Part shown: in pieces, positions 48,801 to 57,263 of the stretch
How the letters are laid out: every line of letters begins with the position of its first letter
Position numbering within the stretch: position 1 is the stretch's first letter
Origin: Acanthococcus lagerstroemiae
Taxonomy: Eukaryota; Arthropoda; Insecta; Hemiptera; Eriococcidae
Length of the DNA: 64,000 bases
Reading direction: 5' to 3'
Assembly: GCA_031841125.1 (NCBI GenBank)
Contig: CM063106.1
Span: forward strand, 17,546,001 to 17,610,000
Notes under the pieces: generated by a model
The model's input: only the letters and a program-made list of their open reading frames with translations
What the model was told of the DNA's origin: nothing
Databases searched by the model: none
Translations under genes and position numbers: made by a program

Positions 48801-50787
48801 TTCTTATACATATAATTTGTACTAACATTGGTTTTATGAACACCATGTTGAACCGATTCCGACAATTTTTTTCAGTTGTTACCACAACTGCCCTCTACTA
48901 TTACCTACTGGTACTATTTTCTATCTATCTCCAGTCGTGAGAAGAAAAAAAACATTTCAAAGATACAAAACTTTTCAAAATTTGACCATAACTCAGCCCA
49001 TTTAAAAGTAAAAGTATGCAAACATAATAATATGTACATATTGTCGTAGTAGGTTGCCTACTTACCAGGTGGAAGGGGGTCATTGTAAAAGAGACACCCT
49101 GTATAAAACGATACTGTTCACCAAATCTTGATAAATTCTGACAGACAAACTCCTACAACCTTATTGAATTTGCCGATGTATCTTTCGTCTCGTCGCTTAA
49201 TTCAGAAGCTGAGTTATAGTGGCATGGCAATGACTCTTGAAACGCCCTTCAATTTTCCTTACCAAAAAAAAAATAAACAAAAAAAAAATAAACAAAAAAA
49301 AAACAAAACCTGAAAATCAGGGAAAAGTCCGGGAATTTTCAAAAAATGAATCCTTGATAAAATTGCGTGGTTTAGAAGTATCATGGTGGTTGGTACGTAT
49401 GTTAAGTTCTGTATCAGATTTTTGTGAACTGTCTGTTGGTAGCAAATTAAGGTACTAGAAATTGAAAAAAAAAAAAAAAAAAAAAAAGGTAAAAAAATTG
49501 AGTGACAATACTTATTAATGAACGTCCAACCAGTATAGGCTTACTCGTTGAGAAAAAATTGAGAAGTGCATCTGAAAAAATCAGGGAAAAGTCAGGGAAA
49601 TTCATAATTGAAGAAAAGTGGCCACCTCAAAGGTAGCATTTTAGGTAGAATGATACATTTTTGAAAACTTGTGAACTGGGGGGGGGGGATTCCTAAGTCT
49701 TCCTCTGTTGCTCGTCGTGTTATGACCAACATAAATTTAGCAGCAGTGTTGGAAAAACGCAAAAAGCATCGTTCCCGTTTCCGTTCGTTCTTCTCTAAGT
49801 GCATTGTTCTCATTCATGTTCTTTGTTCTCCTTACCTGAAAATTACCAACGTTCCCGTTTTCGTTCTCATTTCCATATTGTTCCAGTTCCTATTCTCGTT
49901 CTTGTTCCCACCTTAGTTCTGTTCCTGTTCCCGTTCTCGTTCTCAATTCTATCATGTTCTCGTTCGTTCTTCCAACACTGGTGCTGTTCTGCAGTTTGAT
50001 TTTTCCATTCAAAAAAATATATTATCGGTTTTAGGCTTTCAGAATTTTACTTTCGCGCCAGCTGCAAAGGTGTTGGAACGCAAGAATCATCCGTTCCCGT
50101 TCGTTTTTTTTTAACTGCATCATTTTCGTTCATGTTCCTCGTTCTCCTTACCTTATAATTATCAAACCCGTTCTCGTTCCCAACCTGGTCCTGTTCCCGA
50201 TCCTGTTCTCGTTCTCAATCCTATCATGTTCTTGTTCTCATTCTCGTTCTGAGAACGAGGACGAGAACATGTCGTTTTTCTTCTCGTTCCCGTTCGTTCT
50301 TCCAACACTGTTTAGCAGACCCCCTGCGATTAAAATTTGGCGAGACTATACATATAAAACGATTCCTACAGCCAGAATACCAAGTTCATGGAAATTAGTT
50401 TTGGTTCCACGTAGCCATTCAGTATTTTCATTCTAATAAAACCCTCACATCATGCATTAGGTAGTTGATGAGTAATTATATCTATCAAGCACTATACATT
50501 TGGTATTGTTTTGTTACAGGAGATTTGTGTGGAACTTCTTCCGACTGGAAAACGAGCATCTGAATAACTGCGGTAAATTCAGAGCCGTGCGAGACATCTG
50601 CATAGCGCCGATCGCACCCTCAGACCCGCTAGAGGTGATACGTATGATGGATGAAGAAGACGGCGTACTGAATCGTAGTCGAAGGCGGCCGTTGCCTTCG
50701 TATCTGCAAAAGACTGCAAAGGAAGATCGCAAACCACTGTTGTATGATGAGATTAATAATATGCACGTGACTCTGTCCAGTATATGA
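33848..50787 (+). CDS. XPR1: Phosphate exporter XPR1 homolog (SPX-EXS protein)
   Basis: Ten exons: 33848-33916, 35714-35864, 36232-36491, 40174-40435, 41447-41814, 42256-42397, 42585-42776, 45340-45506, 46251-46384, 50520-50787. All phases agree; the product is 670 aa (vertebrate about 696). The SPX domain covers about residues 1-200: it starts [20 protein letters not shown] and has the lysine cluster [10 protein letters not shown] that reads inositol pyrophosphates. [14 protein letters not shown] leads into membrane segments such as [18 protein letters not shown] and [18 protein letters not shown]. The EXS domain has [46 protein letters not shown] and [20 protein letters not shown]. The role known in animals is export of inorganic phosphate across the plasma membrane; the vertebrate protein is also a gammaretrovirus receptor. 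The cytosolic C-tail (about residues 600-670) is variable. Introns 1, 3, 4, 7 and 9 are large and filled with repeats. Confidence 0.95.
34930..35580. repeat. Degenerate GACAGA/CAGTCAG tract with 86-bp duplication (XPR1 intron 1)
   Basis: The stretch is made of imperfect GACAGA, AGTCAG and AGACAGAC motifs. Within it, a unit beginning GACAGCGAAGTAGAGACAAA at about 34945 is repeated at about 35031, each ending CACATCCTGGT and GTCAGCCTG. A small TIR element (35227-35355) is inserted in the tract. Confidence 0.65.
35225..35357. mobile_element. Short Tc1/mariner-like MITE with TA duplication
   Basis: The ends AAGTCTGGTCCAGTTAAGAA and its complement (one mismatch, GTTTCTCAACTGGACCAGAC) form TIRs of about 22 bp around 129 bp. 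TA dinucleotides flank it (35225-35226 and 35356-35357), as for Tc1/mariner-type elements. Non-coding. Confidence 0.7.
36990..38620. repeat. XPR1 intron 3 filler: degenerate AGTCTTAAA-type repeats
   Basis: From about 37040 to 37110 and 37840 to 38600 the sequence is dominated by imperfect copies of motifs like GAAGAGTCTTAAAGATAT, TTAAGACT and CTGGAAGAG, with no exact period. An inverted-repeat element (37311-37653) interrupts the tract. I see no exon here. Confidence 0.5.
37311..37653. repeat. Inverted-repeat element, second copy (ATTGGGATTTAAAC family)
   Basis: The ends are ATTGGGATTTAAACCTGCAC and AAGTTTAAATCCCAAT. The first ~100 bp match 5880-5998 (TGCACTCGAGTGCGCTGCAA, GCGGGTGTTAGCGGGTG). 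This copy is longer in its right half. No clear TSD was found. Confidence 0.6.
39045..39610. repeat. Inverted-repeat element split by a hAT MITE (XPR1 intron 3)
   Basis: Left arm 39045-39092 and right arm 39561-39610 are reverse complements, exact for 36 bp (ATATCGATGGTCTCATGGAC and on through CTTGTGCTAACTAAT). The 300-bp element at 39248-39547 sits between them with its own TSD, so removing it leaves an older TIR element of about 258 bp. Confidence 0.75.
39248..39547. mobile_element. hAT-type MITE with perfect 8-bp TSD
   Basis: The octamer ATCTACAT is duplicated exactly (39240-39247 and 39548-39555). The left end is CAGGGGTCACCAAATGG; the reverse complement of the right end is CAGGGATCACCAATTAG. 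It has a GCGGTCCGAATCCGGACCGC palindromic region. 300 bp, non-coding. Confidence 0.9.
40660..41290. repeat. Degenerate GACTGAT/ATGACT tract (XPR1 intron 4)
   Basis: Hundreds of bases are built from imperfect GACTGA, TGATATGACT, CTAATATGACT and TGAGACTG words without a fixed period. Minus-strand open frames in it are compositional. Confidence 0.6.
42941..43146. repeat. TIR element copy A in XPR1 intron 7
   Basis: The ends GAAAAACAACCTTAGTCAGT and its complement ACTGACCAAGGTTGTTTTTC give TIRs of about 30 bp. It shares CAGTTCACCTAGCTGAAGAG with copy B (44094-44292), which is in the opposite orientation. Non-coding MITE. Confidence 0.8.
43600..44105 (+). pseudogene. Penelope-like retroelement, GIY-YIG endonuclease end
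   Basis: In XPR1 intron 7. The + strand reads [20 protein letters not shown] and [20 protein letters not shown], then [20 protein letters not shown] and [20 protein letters not shown]. The pattern 'IPxxxGxxxKIxxIxxxxxI ... VYxxxCxxCxxxYIGxTGRxxxxRxxEH' is the connector plus GIY-YIG nuclease of Penelope-like elements. The motif appears as TYIGETGR with K-F-T-R following. No reverse transcriptase is recognisable upstream, so this is a 5'-truncated copy, ending at 44105 in TAG. Confidence 0.8.
44094..44292. repeat. TIR element copy B in XPR1 intron 7 (inverted relative to copy A)
   Basis: It runs AACAACTATAGTCAGTTTTC ... CTTCAGCTAGGTGAACTGTC ... and ends AAAACTGATTATGGTTGT. The sequence is the reverse complement of copy A with moderate divergence. 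With copy A it brackets the Penelope-like fragment. Confidence 0.8.
46640..46940 (-). pseudogene. R1-like non-LTR retrotransposon C-terminal remnant
   Basis: In XPR1 intron 9, antisense to it. The minus frame reads [20 protein letters not shown] and [20 protein letters not shown], then a stop-free run into an (ATT)n tail. The 'LVxxM ... W..V..F...I...K...E..R' end is typical of R1/jockey-clade reverse-transcriptase C-termini, where it follows a CCHC knuckle that is not visible here. A diverged 40-bp repeat starting TTTACTTTGGC occurs on both sides (about 46619 and 46918). Confidence 0.45.
46990..47036. repeat. (ACTG)n microsatellite
   Basis: Consecutive ACTG units with two substitutions (ACCG, ACTA) near the end. 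Confidence 0.85.
47111..47421. repeat. GC-rich long inverted repeat (foldback MITE) in XPR1 intron 9
   Basis: Arms of about 112 bp (47111-47222 and 47308-47421) are near-perfect reverse complements. They share AGCACTACGCTCTGCTAG, GCATCATCTTGCA, TCTGCAACCACGGGAGAGCA and GTCTGCTTCGCGGACTGC. The loop of about 85 bp carries GCGAACGTAGCGTCC, and the right side carries GGAGCGTAGCGGACG. It is much more GC-rich than its surroundings and non-coding. Confidence 0.85.
49744..50310. mobile_element. Composite (dimeric) hAT-type element with outer 8-bp TSD
   Basis: The octamer TTTAGCAG flanks the whole unit (49736-49743 and 50311-50318). Outer ends are CAGTGTTGGAAAAACGC and GTTCTTCCAACACTG. An internal right end (CCAACACTG at 49972-49980) and an internal left end (GTGTTGGAACGC near 50069) show two tandem copies, 49744-49980 and about 50069-50310, separated by about 88 bp of unrelated DNA. 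Both copies are filled with degenerate CGTTCTC/CGTTCCC repeats. It lies in XPR1 intron 9, about 200 bp upstream of the last exon. Confidence 0.82.
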
Positions 50788-53700
50788 GTCCATGAAGTAG
50801 AAAGGTTGCGTAAGTGTTATTGAACTTTAACGTCTTTTGTATCGTGAAATTTGAGACTGAACCGTGCCTCAGTTTTAAGGAAAACAATTTTTTTATCGGT
50901 ACCTTGAAAGATGATTATTTTAGGGACTAAAATAACGGATGATTGTCATTATCGTACTGCTGGAGATGCGAAATGTTTTTTATTTCTTTTTCGAGGCGAT
51001 TATGTTTCTTCTGCATTTGTTTATAACATTCTCCGCCAAAGGTTAAATGAAAACTTTTCTTCTAATTTCAGTAATACCATATAGCTTGGGATTGGCACAA
51101 CCCGTGGCATTAATAGATTATTTATCAATTCTACTGCGCGGGAAGGCGAAGATCCCCGTTGATATTCTGCCGTGTTAAATGGTATTTTTATTCACTCTTT
51201 TTTTTGGCGCGTATGGATTCCATAACATGATGCGTTTTGTCTTTCCAACTATGATAATCTGTGCCAACAATACCTCTGTTCTGGAAATTTCCGATGCACT
51301 CTTTTTTCTCAATTTTTTTATCGAGTAGTTTTGGCCAAATATTCCATTCTAGTCAGATTCAAGTGTCGGTATTTTGTTTTAAACATATAATCAAATTTAT
51401 GGTAACTAATTTTTCGAGATTTGAATATTCAATTGGTGAAGTGATAGAGCACTTTACTCCGAGTAGAAAATGTCAGTTTATTTGAGTTGGGAACAATTTC
51501 TGTGTTGTACTTGATAAAATGATTCCACTGTCAGTATTATACGTAGGAGATACTTTTAATTTTATACGCCATATTCGCCTGTTCTTGGGTTTTTATTTTT
51601 TCGACTTTTTTGTGCTCAATTCGTGTATTTTTACTTGAGAGATTGATGTTTGGAAAGGTTAGTTTCGTCTTTAGAATGGCAGAATATATTTTATAAATTG
51701 ATGCTAACGTTGCGAAAAGTGACCGAGTGAAAATTAAAAGAGAAGTGATTTACTTCTTATTAGTGGGCTCTGGTGTTCGTAATGTTGCAGCTTCATGTTT
51801 TTTGGCGCCCCCTGGCTCTGATCGATGTCCAGTTGGATTTCAGTAACCGTCCCCATGTACTCCTAGCATCATTGTTACCAACGCTGGAGTCTGTGAACAA
51901 CCTGATGTCAATTTCTTCTTTTTATGTTGCATGGTCAGGCTCACGATGAATTTGTGTCGAAATTTTGTACTCAGATCTCCTGCATGTGTGTGAGGTTAAT
52001 GCCTGCTGATCGCTGGGCTGTACTTATTTCTAATTGTCGTGATGTACCCTTATTACCTTGGTTTGGTAAACTATCCTTTCTTGAAAGTAGAAACTGTAGT
52101 GAAATTGCAAACGAGTATTTTACGCGTTTTCTCTCCGCAATTTGAAGAGTCAAAGAAAGAAAAGGAAAACAGACAAGAACTGTGGCAGGTATAGTTGAAG
52201 TAGACAAAATAATGAATCAACTCGACATCAGGTCAATATTTATTTTTAATTTAACGGTGGCTGTCATACCTATTATGTCCTCTTTAAATACTTCAATACC
52301 CAAAGACCAAATATTATTGTTTAATTTTATCTATTTTGTAAGTTATGTAATTTTTAAACTCGGTTTCTCGTATGCGTGTTCTCGTGAACTATTCTCACTT
52401 TTTTCTTCAAACGTTAATCTTTGCAGGGGATTACTATGTCTTCCATTTAATTATTCCGTGTAAATGTGAACCTCGTATGGACAGTAATCGTATTCATCTT
52501 TTATTTACCGTAATAATTGCTTTTAAGGACCAGCCCATCAAAATAGATCATGGTAGCTAATTCTCAAAATTGAATCACATTTTGCATCCATGATTGACAA
52601 ATTCTGTGGTAGTTATTCATAGGGATGTTAGAAATATTCTAAATTATTGTATCATTTTCCTGCGGTGCAATGATATAAAATTCAAAGTGATGACCCCTAT
52701 GCAAGTGTCAAAATGTGGGCCATAATTCAGTTGTTATTTTTTGTTGTTTTTTTTGGTTATGAAAACTGTATTTGGACTTTCACATGCTCATAATTTCGGA
52801 AAAATATAAAAATCCTTGTTTTCCTTTCTTTTGCAGACCAGTTTCAAAATGACGACCTTCCTTTTTGAATTTCCAATGAGCATTTGAGTTTCCAAAGAGA
52901 GCCCAAGAAGAATTGTACAATTTTTTGTAATGTTTTCACCGGGCCTGGATCTTATCTTGATGGCTTTTCATGTGTCGAGTTGCTTGTTCATCGGGTAGAT
53001 CACCATTTTGTTTAGTCTTCAGTCGGGGGCAGGTCCTCATTTAGTTTGATCTTGAGTGAAGTACTTGCTAACCTGACGAGAGGGTGAGGGACGAGGGGGG
53101 GGATTTCCTTAGAGTATTAATTCACTCAAATGGGAGAGATCATGATCCAAAAGTGTGAGAAAAGTGACTTGAAAATGGATTTTGGGAAAATGGGTGACCT
53201 GTTTGTTTAGCGAACTCACTTGCCCCTAAAAATACATATCTGCAAAAAAAATTCTCATCGCACAATAGGTTGAATGAAAACCTGAGATAAACTTGACTTT
53301 TCATAGAAATTTAAGTCAAGTATCGGAACAGATTTTTTGGCTGTTGATTTTAATACTTACTTCAGTTTGGATCTAAAAGTTTTGAATTTTTTCATAAAAA
53401 TTACAATCTTTCTAATTTAACTTTGAAAGTCATCTGAGCATAAATTGCTGGAAGGGTAAGGTTTTATTTTGCACACTAAGGTTATACTTAGAACTTTGGA
53501 ATATAGAAATTTTTGCATAAAGTTCTAATTCCTGGGAAAAAACGGAGAACAAATCTGAAATTTCTCTTTTTGATTTTGTTTTATTTATTTACGGGGTGAA
53601 GCATGAAGCATGAAGGTCGGGAGCGAAAAGCTTGAAAGCAAAATTAATAAATGCCTGAAATTGAACCGTAAAAATTTTAATTTTTAAAATTCATTTTTAG

Positions 53701-53930
53701 CTGATTTGTAAAATCAGCTATTACTCTTGTTTGGAATGTCTTTAGTTCTGGGTTTCTTAATATTCTTTTAGTATTTTAGCTTAAAAGAAGAATGAATACA
53801 TTGGAAATGTTTTAAAGGATACGACAAATTTTCTCTCTTTTTATTCGGTATGTAAAAATACTCTTATGCGATTTCTCGGACCCTAAGGAAATCTCCCTCT
53901 TTCCCCCGCTCTCGTTTGGCCAGGATTTAT
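50788..53930. other. XPR1 3' UTR and downstream sequence
   Basis: AT-rich sequence downstream of the XPR1 stop. It is less repeat-dense than the rest of the window and probably includes a long 3' UTR. I could not place the polyadenylation site. No further coding exon is supported. Confidence 0.45.
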
Positions 53931-53936
53931 AATCTA

Positions 53937-54148
53937 CTGTCAACTGGGACTATTCTGGACAGTAAGGTAATTACTGGACCGGTCAATACTATCATAGATA
54001 TGTGCAGTTTACACTGAACACACACATATGTAGATTTACAATGAAAGGTAATTCAGCTCACTGCATTCAGTGTAACCTGCACACAATCTATGATAGTATT
54101 GGCCTGTCCAGTAACTACCCCCTTGTCCAGAATAGCTCAGTTGACAGT
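53937..54148. repeat. TIR MITE, 212 bp
   Basis: The ends CTGTCAACTGGGACTATTCTG and CAGAATAGCTCAGTTGACAG are inverted repeats; subterminal blocks TCAATACTATCATAGAT and ATCTATGATAGTATTGG also pair. Arms are about 65 bp with gaps. Non-coding. Confidence 0.75.
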
Positions 54149-54169
54149 TCCCGTTGTAACATCTTCTGA

Positions 54170-54640
54170 TTTAAACGCGATGGGATTGGACCAGTTCGAG
54201 AGGTAATGTCGTAATATCCTTCTCAGAACCGAGCAAAACGTTGATTTCCAGCGGTATCAGTTTGGTGATCGGTCGAATTTTATTGCCATTTCCAAGCTGA
54301 ATCTGTGCTGACCAAACACTACCATCGTCACTCAGAAAATGGGTTATTTTGACTAACGCTAGCTGCTCCGTTATGAGGGATTATCAACCGCAAGAACTAA
54401 CTCTGAGTTATAGTTCGATGATTGAGTCAGGCGCTGTTTGAGTGTGACGTGGCGTTCGCAGAAGTCTTGCAGATATCGCGTGTGAAATATTTCCCAGAAT
54501 TGGTTAAGGTGTTGAGCAGTTCCTTATGTGTCTTTGTGACTTGGGCATTGCACTCGGCTTTGACAGGAGGTGCATCAAACGCACAGGAACTGGTTCGTGG
54601 TCAAAATGTCATCATTGACGTCTGGTTCAATGTACGTGAG
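54170..54640 (-). pseudogene. BEL/Pao retrotransposon integrase C-terminal fragment
   Basis: On the minus strand, across shifted frames: ILTTNQFLCV (degraded 'LTPxHFLxG'), LNQFWEIFHTRYLQDFCERH ('FWxxWxxEYLxxLQxR' block) and DDGSVWSAQIQLGNGNKIRP followed by ITKLIPLEI ('DGxxRxVxVxxxxGxxxRPIxKLxxLP'). This is the end of pol in BEL/Pao LTR elements. Frames are broken and no LTR was delimited. Confidence 0.65.
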
Positions 54641-55911
54641 TGGTCGCGTACCGTAACATGGGGCTACTTTGATAAGTTTTCACGTTTTTTTCTTCTTCTT
54701 CTTTTCTTCTAAACTTTCATCAGCAAAGCTGGAAACTAATAACTATGACATATAGGGTGTCGCTGGGAAGGTGTTTGAAAGCTCTGTCCATTAAAATGGA
54801 AACAAAACTTTGTATCCCAAATTGCCTAACCGGTACGCCTTGGCGAAAAAGCTGTAGGAAAGATGGGTAACTGTGTGCGCACCTTAGTAAAAGTCATCAT
54901 TAGGCCTCACCTTGTAATTCATTTGATTTTTTTTTTGTTTGCTAATACTGCATTTCGATGATAGAGGGGCGTAACGTAAATTTGTAAACCTGAAGAGGAT
55001 TTTGGATCGTTTAAACCTAGGGGGAGTTACGTCAATACTAAAGGGAAAAGGCCCTGACTAAAATTAGATTCACTACAGAAAACGTTAACTAGAAGAAATC
55101 GAAATTTTGAATACAACTTAAATTTATTAAACATAAAAATTGACTGTTTTAAAGAAGTACAAAAGGTATTAAAATAAATTATCTCCTAAACTGTCGGCTC
55201 GGTCTCGGGATACAGACTTCTGGATATTATTGGATTCGGACTTAACGACAAACATAAAACGAAACGTTTATCGTCAGTCTAAGAAATAACGAAAAGGAGA
55301 AAAGGATTTGGCCCCATTGGGCGAACGTTCGAGAAATTCGGACGGAATTCTAGCTTGAATTCTAAACGCCCTAAAGGGCGAATGTTCGAGAAAATCGAAC
55401 GGAATTCCACGAGGAATTCAAATTATTACGATCGACACGTATTTGCATCGATAATTTCAACTCAAATTTTGTTGACTGGTGATGATGACTTTGGCAAAAC
55501 TTGTCCGGACTGAATTACGAAAATTACGTAAATAGGAGAACTACACGTTCTAGATTTCTTAGATGTCAATACATTTACTGACTACTGACTGTACTACTGA
55601 CCTGTACATCCATAATTTCTTCCTCAGCCATTACGTTTAAAAATCGTATACTACCCTCTGACTATACACTTACTAAGGACTGAGTACACTGGTTCTACGT
55701 TGAAGGCAACATGAATAAGAATAATGGTATAATAAGGATTGTTATGCCGCAAGCGCGCAGTACATTTCTAAGTTTTTTGGCAAGGAATTTTTCTGTCAAA
55801 TATTTTTTTCTCCTATCCTTTTTCTCTGAGTGTATAATATTCTTCTTTTAGAGATTTTCTCCTTCCCAAGCCCTTTCCCTACGTACTGATGAACTCATGA
55901 TGAAAAAAAAA
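54641..55911. other. Non-coding region with a ~45-bp direct repeat
   Basis: No gene is seen. Two units beginning GGGCGAACGTTCGAGAAA (about 55318) and GGGCGAATGTTCGAGAAA (about 55376) continue with CGGAATTC and end in a GAATTC. TTCTTCTTCTT tracts occur near 54690. It may be the internal or LTR part of a dead LTR element. Confidence 0.45.
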
Positions 55912-56298
55912 TTACTGGTGCTTATGTGTAATTAACTTGGTATAAATATGACGAATATTTTTTTCTAACTCGTTAAGTATTGCAGCTTCATGGCGTAGTC
56001 GCGTACGTAAATAATATTGACAGATTAATTGAAGCAATGAATTTACATGTTCGTGTCCATCTAAAGAAAACTTTTCTAAAATTTGTTTAGTACAAGCATC
56101 AACAAACATAGGCTTAAAAATTAAATCGTTATTATGACGAATATATTTTTCTAGTTCTTGACATATATTCTTCACCGCATTTGATGGCATCTGCAAACCG
56201 CCCCGATTTTTGACATCAATAAGTAGAGAACTGCCATTTTTCAACAAACTTGAAATACTGGAAAGTGCAATAATATAGGTAGATATAAAATCTAGCAT
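55912..56298 (-). pseudogene. P-element/THAP-like transposase C-terminal fragment
   Basis: An intact minus frame of 128 aa. It has LIDVKNRGGLQMPSNAVKNI, CQELEKYIRHNND, LICQYYLRTRLRHEAAIL and KLITHKHQ at the end. The 'LxxxKxxGGLxxPSxxVxxI ... YxxxRLxH... KLxxxxxQ' layout is that of C-terminal regions of P-element/THAP-type transposases. The upstream catalytic part was not found and the start Met is not meaningful. Family assignment is moderate. Confidence 0.45.
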
Positions 56299-56479
56299 AA
56301 AATTAACCTAACAAAAAAAAAAAGAAGGGAAAACTTGATATAGCAACAATATTGTAGGATCTCAGCTTATACAAAAACAACTATAGATTAAATTAGCTAG
56401 CGCTGAACATGGGCGTCTGTTGGACTTGGGGCATAGGTGATCCCTGAAATTTCTTTGGTATGCTTGCGGGTGCAGGACA

Positions 56480-57050
56480 AATGAAATTCAGTTTCAGCCA
56501 GTCGATTGAAATGTTAATGGGTAATCAGAAACAGCGTCAATTTTTTCTTTTAAGGGCCGGACTCCTGTGGCCGAAACCTCATGGCCGAGAAACTCCAGTC
56601 TAGTTTGCCCAAAAGCGGATTTACTGGCGTTTATGGTCGCATCATGGCGCGCAAACCCTTGTGCTCCTCCACCAATGAGCTAGCCAGAAGCATGTCATTG
56701 AGGTAGGCGTATGCAAAAGGGAGGCTGCGCAAGACTTCATCCATGAAATGTTGAAATGTTAGGGCCGCGTTGCAGAGCCCAAATGGGAGTCTGAGGAACT
56801 CAAATAGTTCAAAAGGGGTTGTGACCATCCTCTTCAGACACCTGCAACTGGTAGTATGTCCAAATGAGGTCAACCAGGAGAATATAGTGGCACCAGAGAG
56901 AGACAGGGTGAAGTCATGGATATGCGGCACCGGGTAAGAGTCGGGTATTGTAACTGCGTTTAGGGCACAGTAGTCTCATTAGGTCACAACAGTTAATTGA
57001 AAATCGCCAATGCAGAGCCGGTGATTTTTCGCTTTCTCACCTGGTGCAAA
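56480..57050 (-). pseudogene. Ty3/gypsy reverse transcriptase fragment
   Basis: The minus strand reads DYCALNAVTIPDSYPVPHIH, DFTLSLSGATIFS, TTPFELFEFLRLPFGLCNAA, LTFQHFMDEVLRSLPFAYAY and then LNDMLLASSLVEEHK. The normal catalytic YxDD is YLNDM here, so the enzyme is dead. Homology continues in shifted frames to about 56480 (LEFLGHEV, LKEKIDAVSDYP). It abuts Harbinger-like sequence at about 57050. Confidence 0.85.
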
Positions 57051-57263
57051 TACAAAACTTCTAAATAACCCTGGGCACCACTCCCTATTGCCTATAGCTA
57101 GAAAACGTAAGGTCACTTGCAATTTTAATCTACTTGGGACTACAGTCCGCATTAGAGTATCTTGTTTCTGTGCGTCATCATCTACCAAAATCAGTAATTC
57201 CTCAACTGATTTAAACCATTTCTTCAAGAAGCTGTAAATAAAATTCATTATTATATTTTCCAT
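57050..57263 (-). pseudogene. PIF/Harbinger transposase N-terminal fragment
   Basis: The minus frame reads FKSVEELLILVDDDAQKQDT, MRTVVPSRLKLQVTLRFLAI and GNREW. 'FxxLLxLVxxxIxKxDTxxRxxIPxxERLxxTLRFLATGxS' is the conserved block before the DDE domain in Harbinger/ALP1-like transposases. It stops where the Ty3 sequence begins; no DDE residues are present. Confidence 0.7.

Noticed and set aside
51070..51177. An open stretch after an acceptor-like TTTCAG reading IPYSLGLAQPVALIDYLSIL that faintly recalls the C-terminal part of S-adenosylmethionine synthases.
   Set aside because: Only about 34 codons, no family-typical GTS loop, no partner exon upstream. Likely XPR1 3' UTR with chance similarity.
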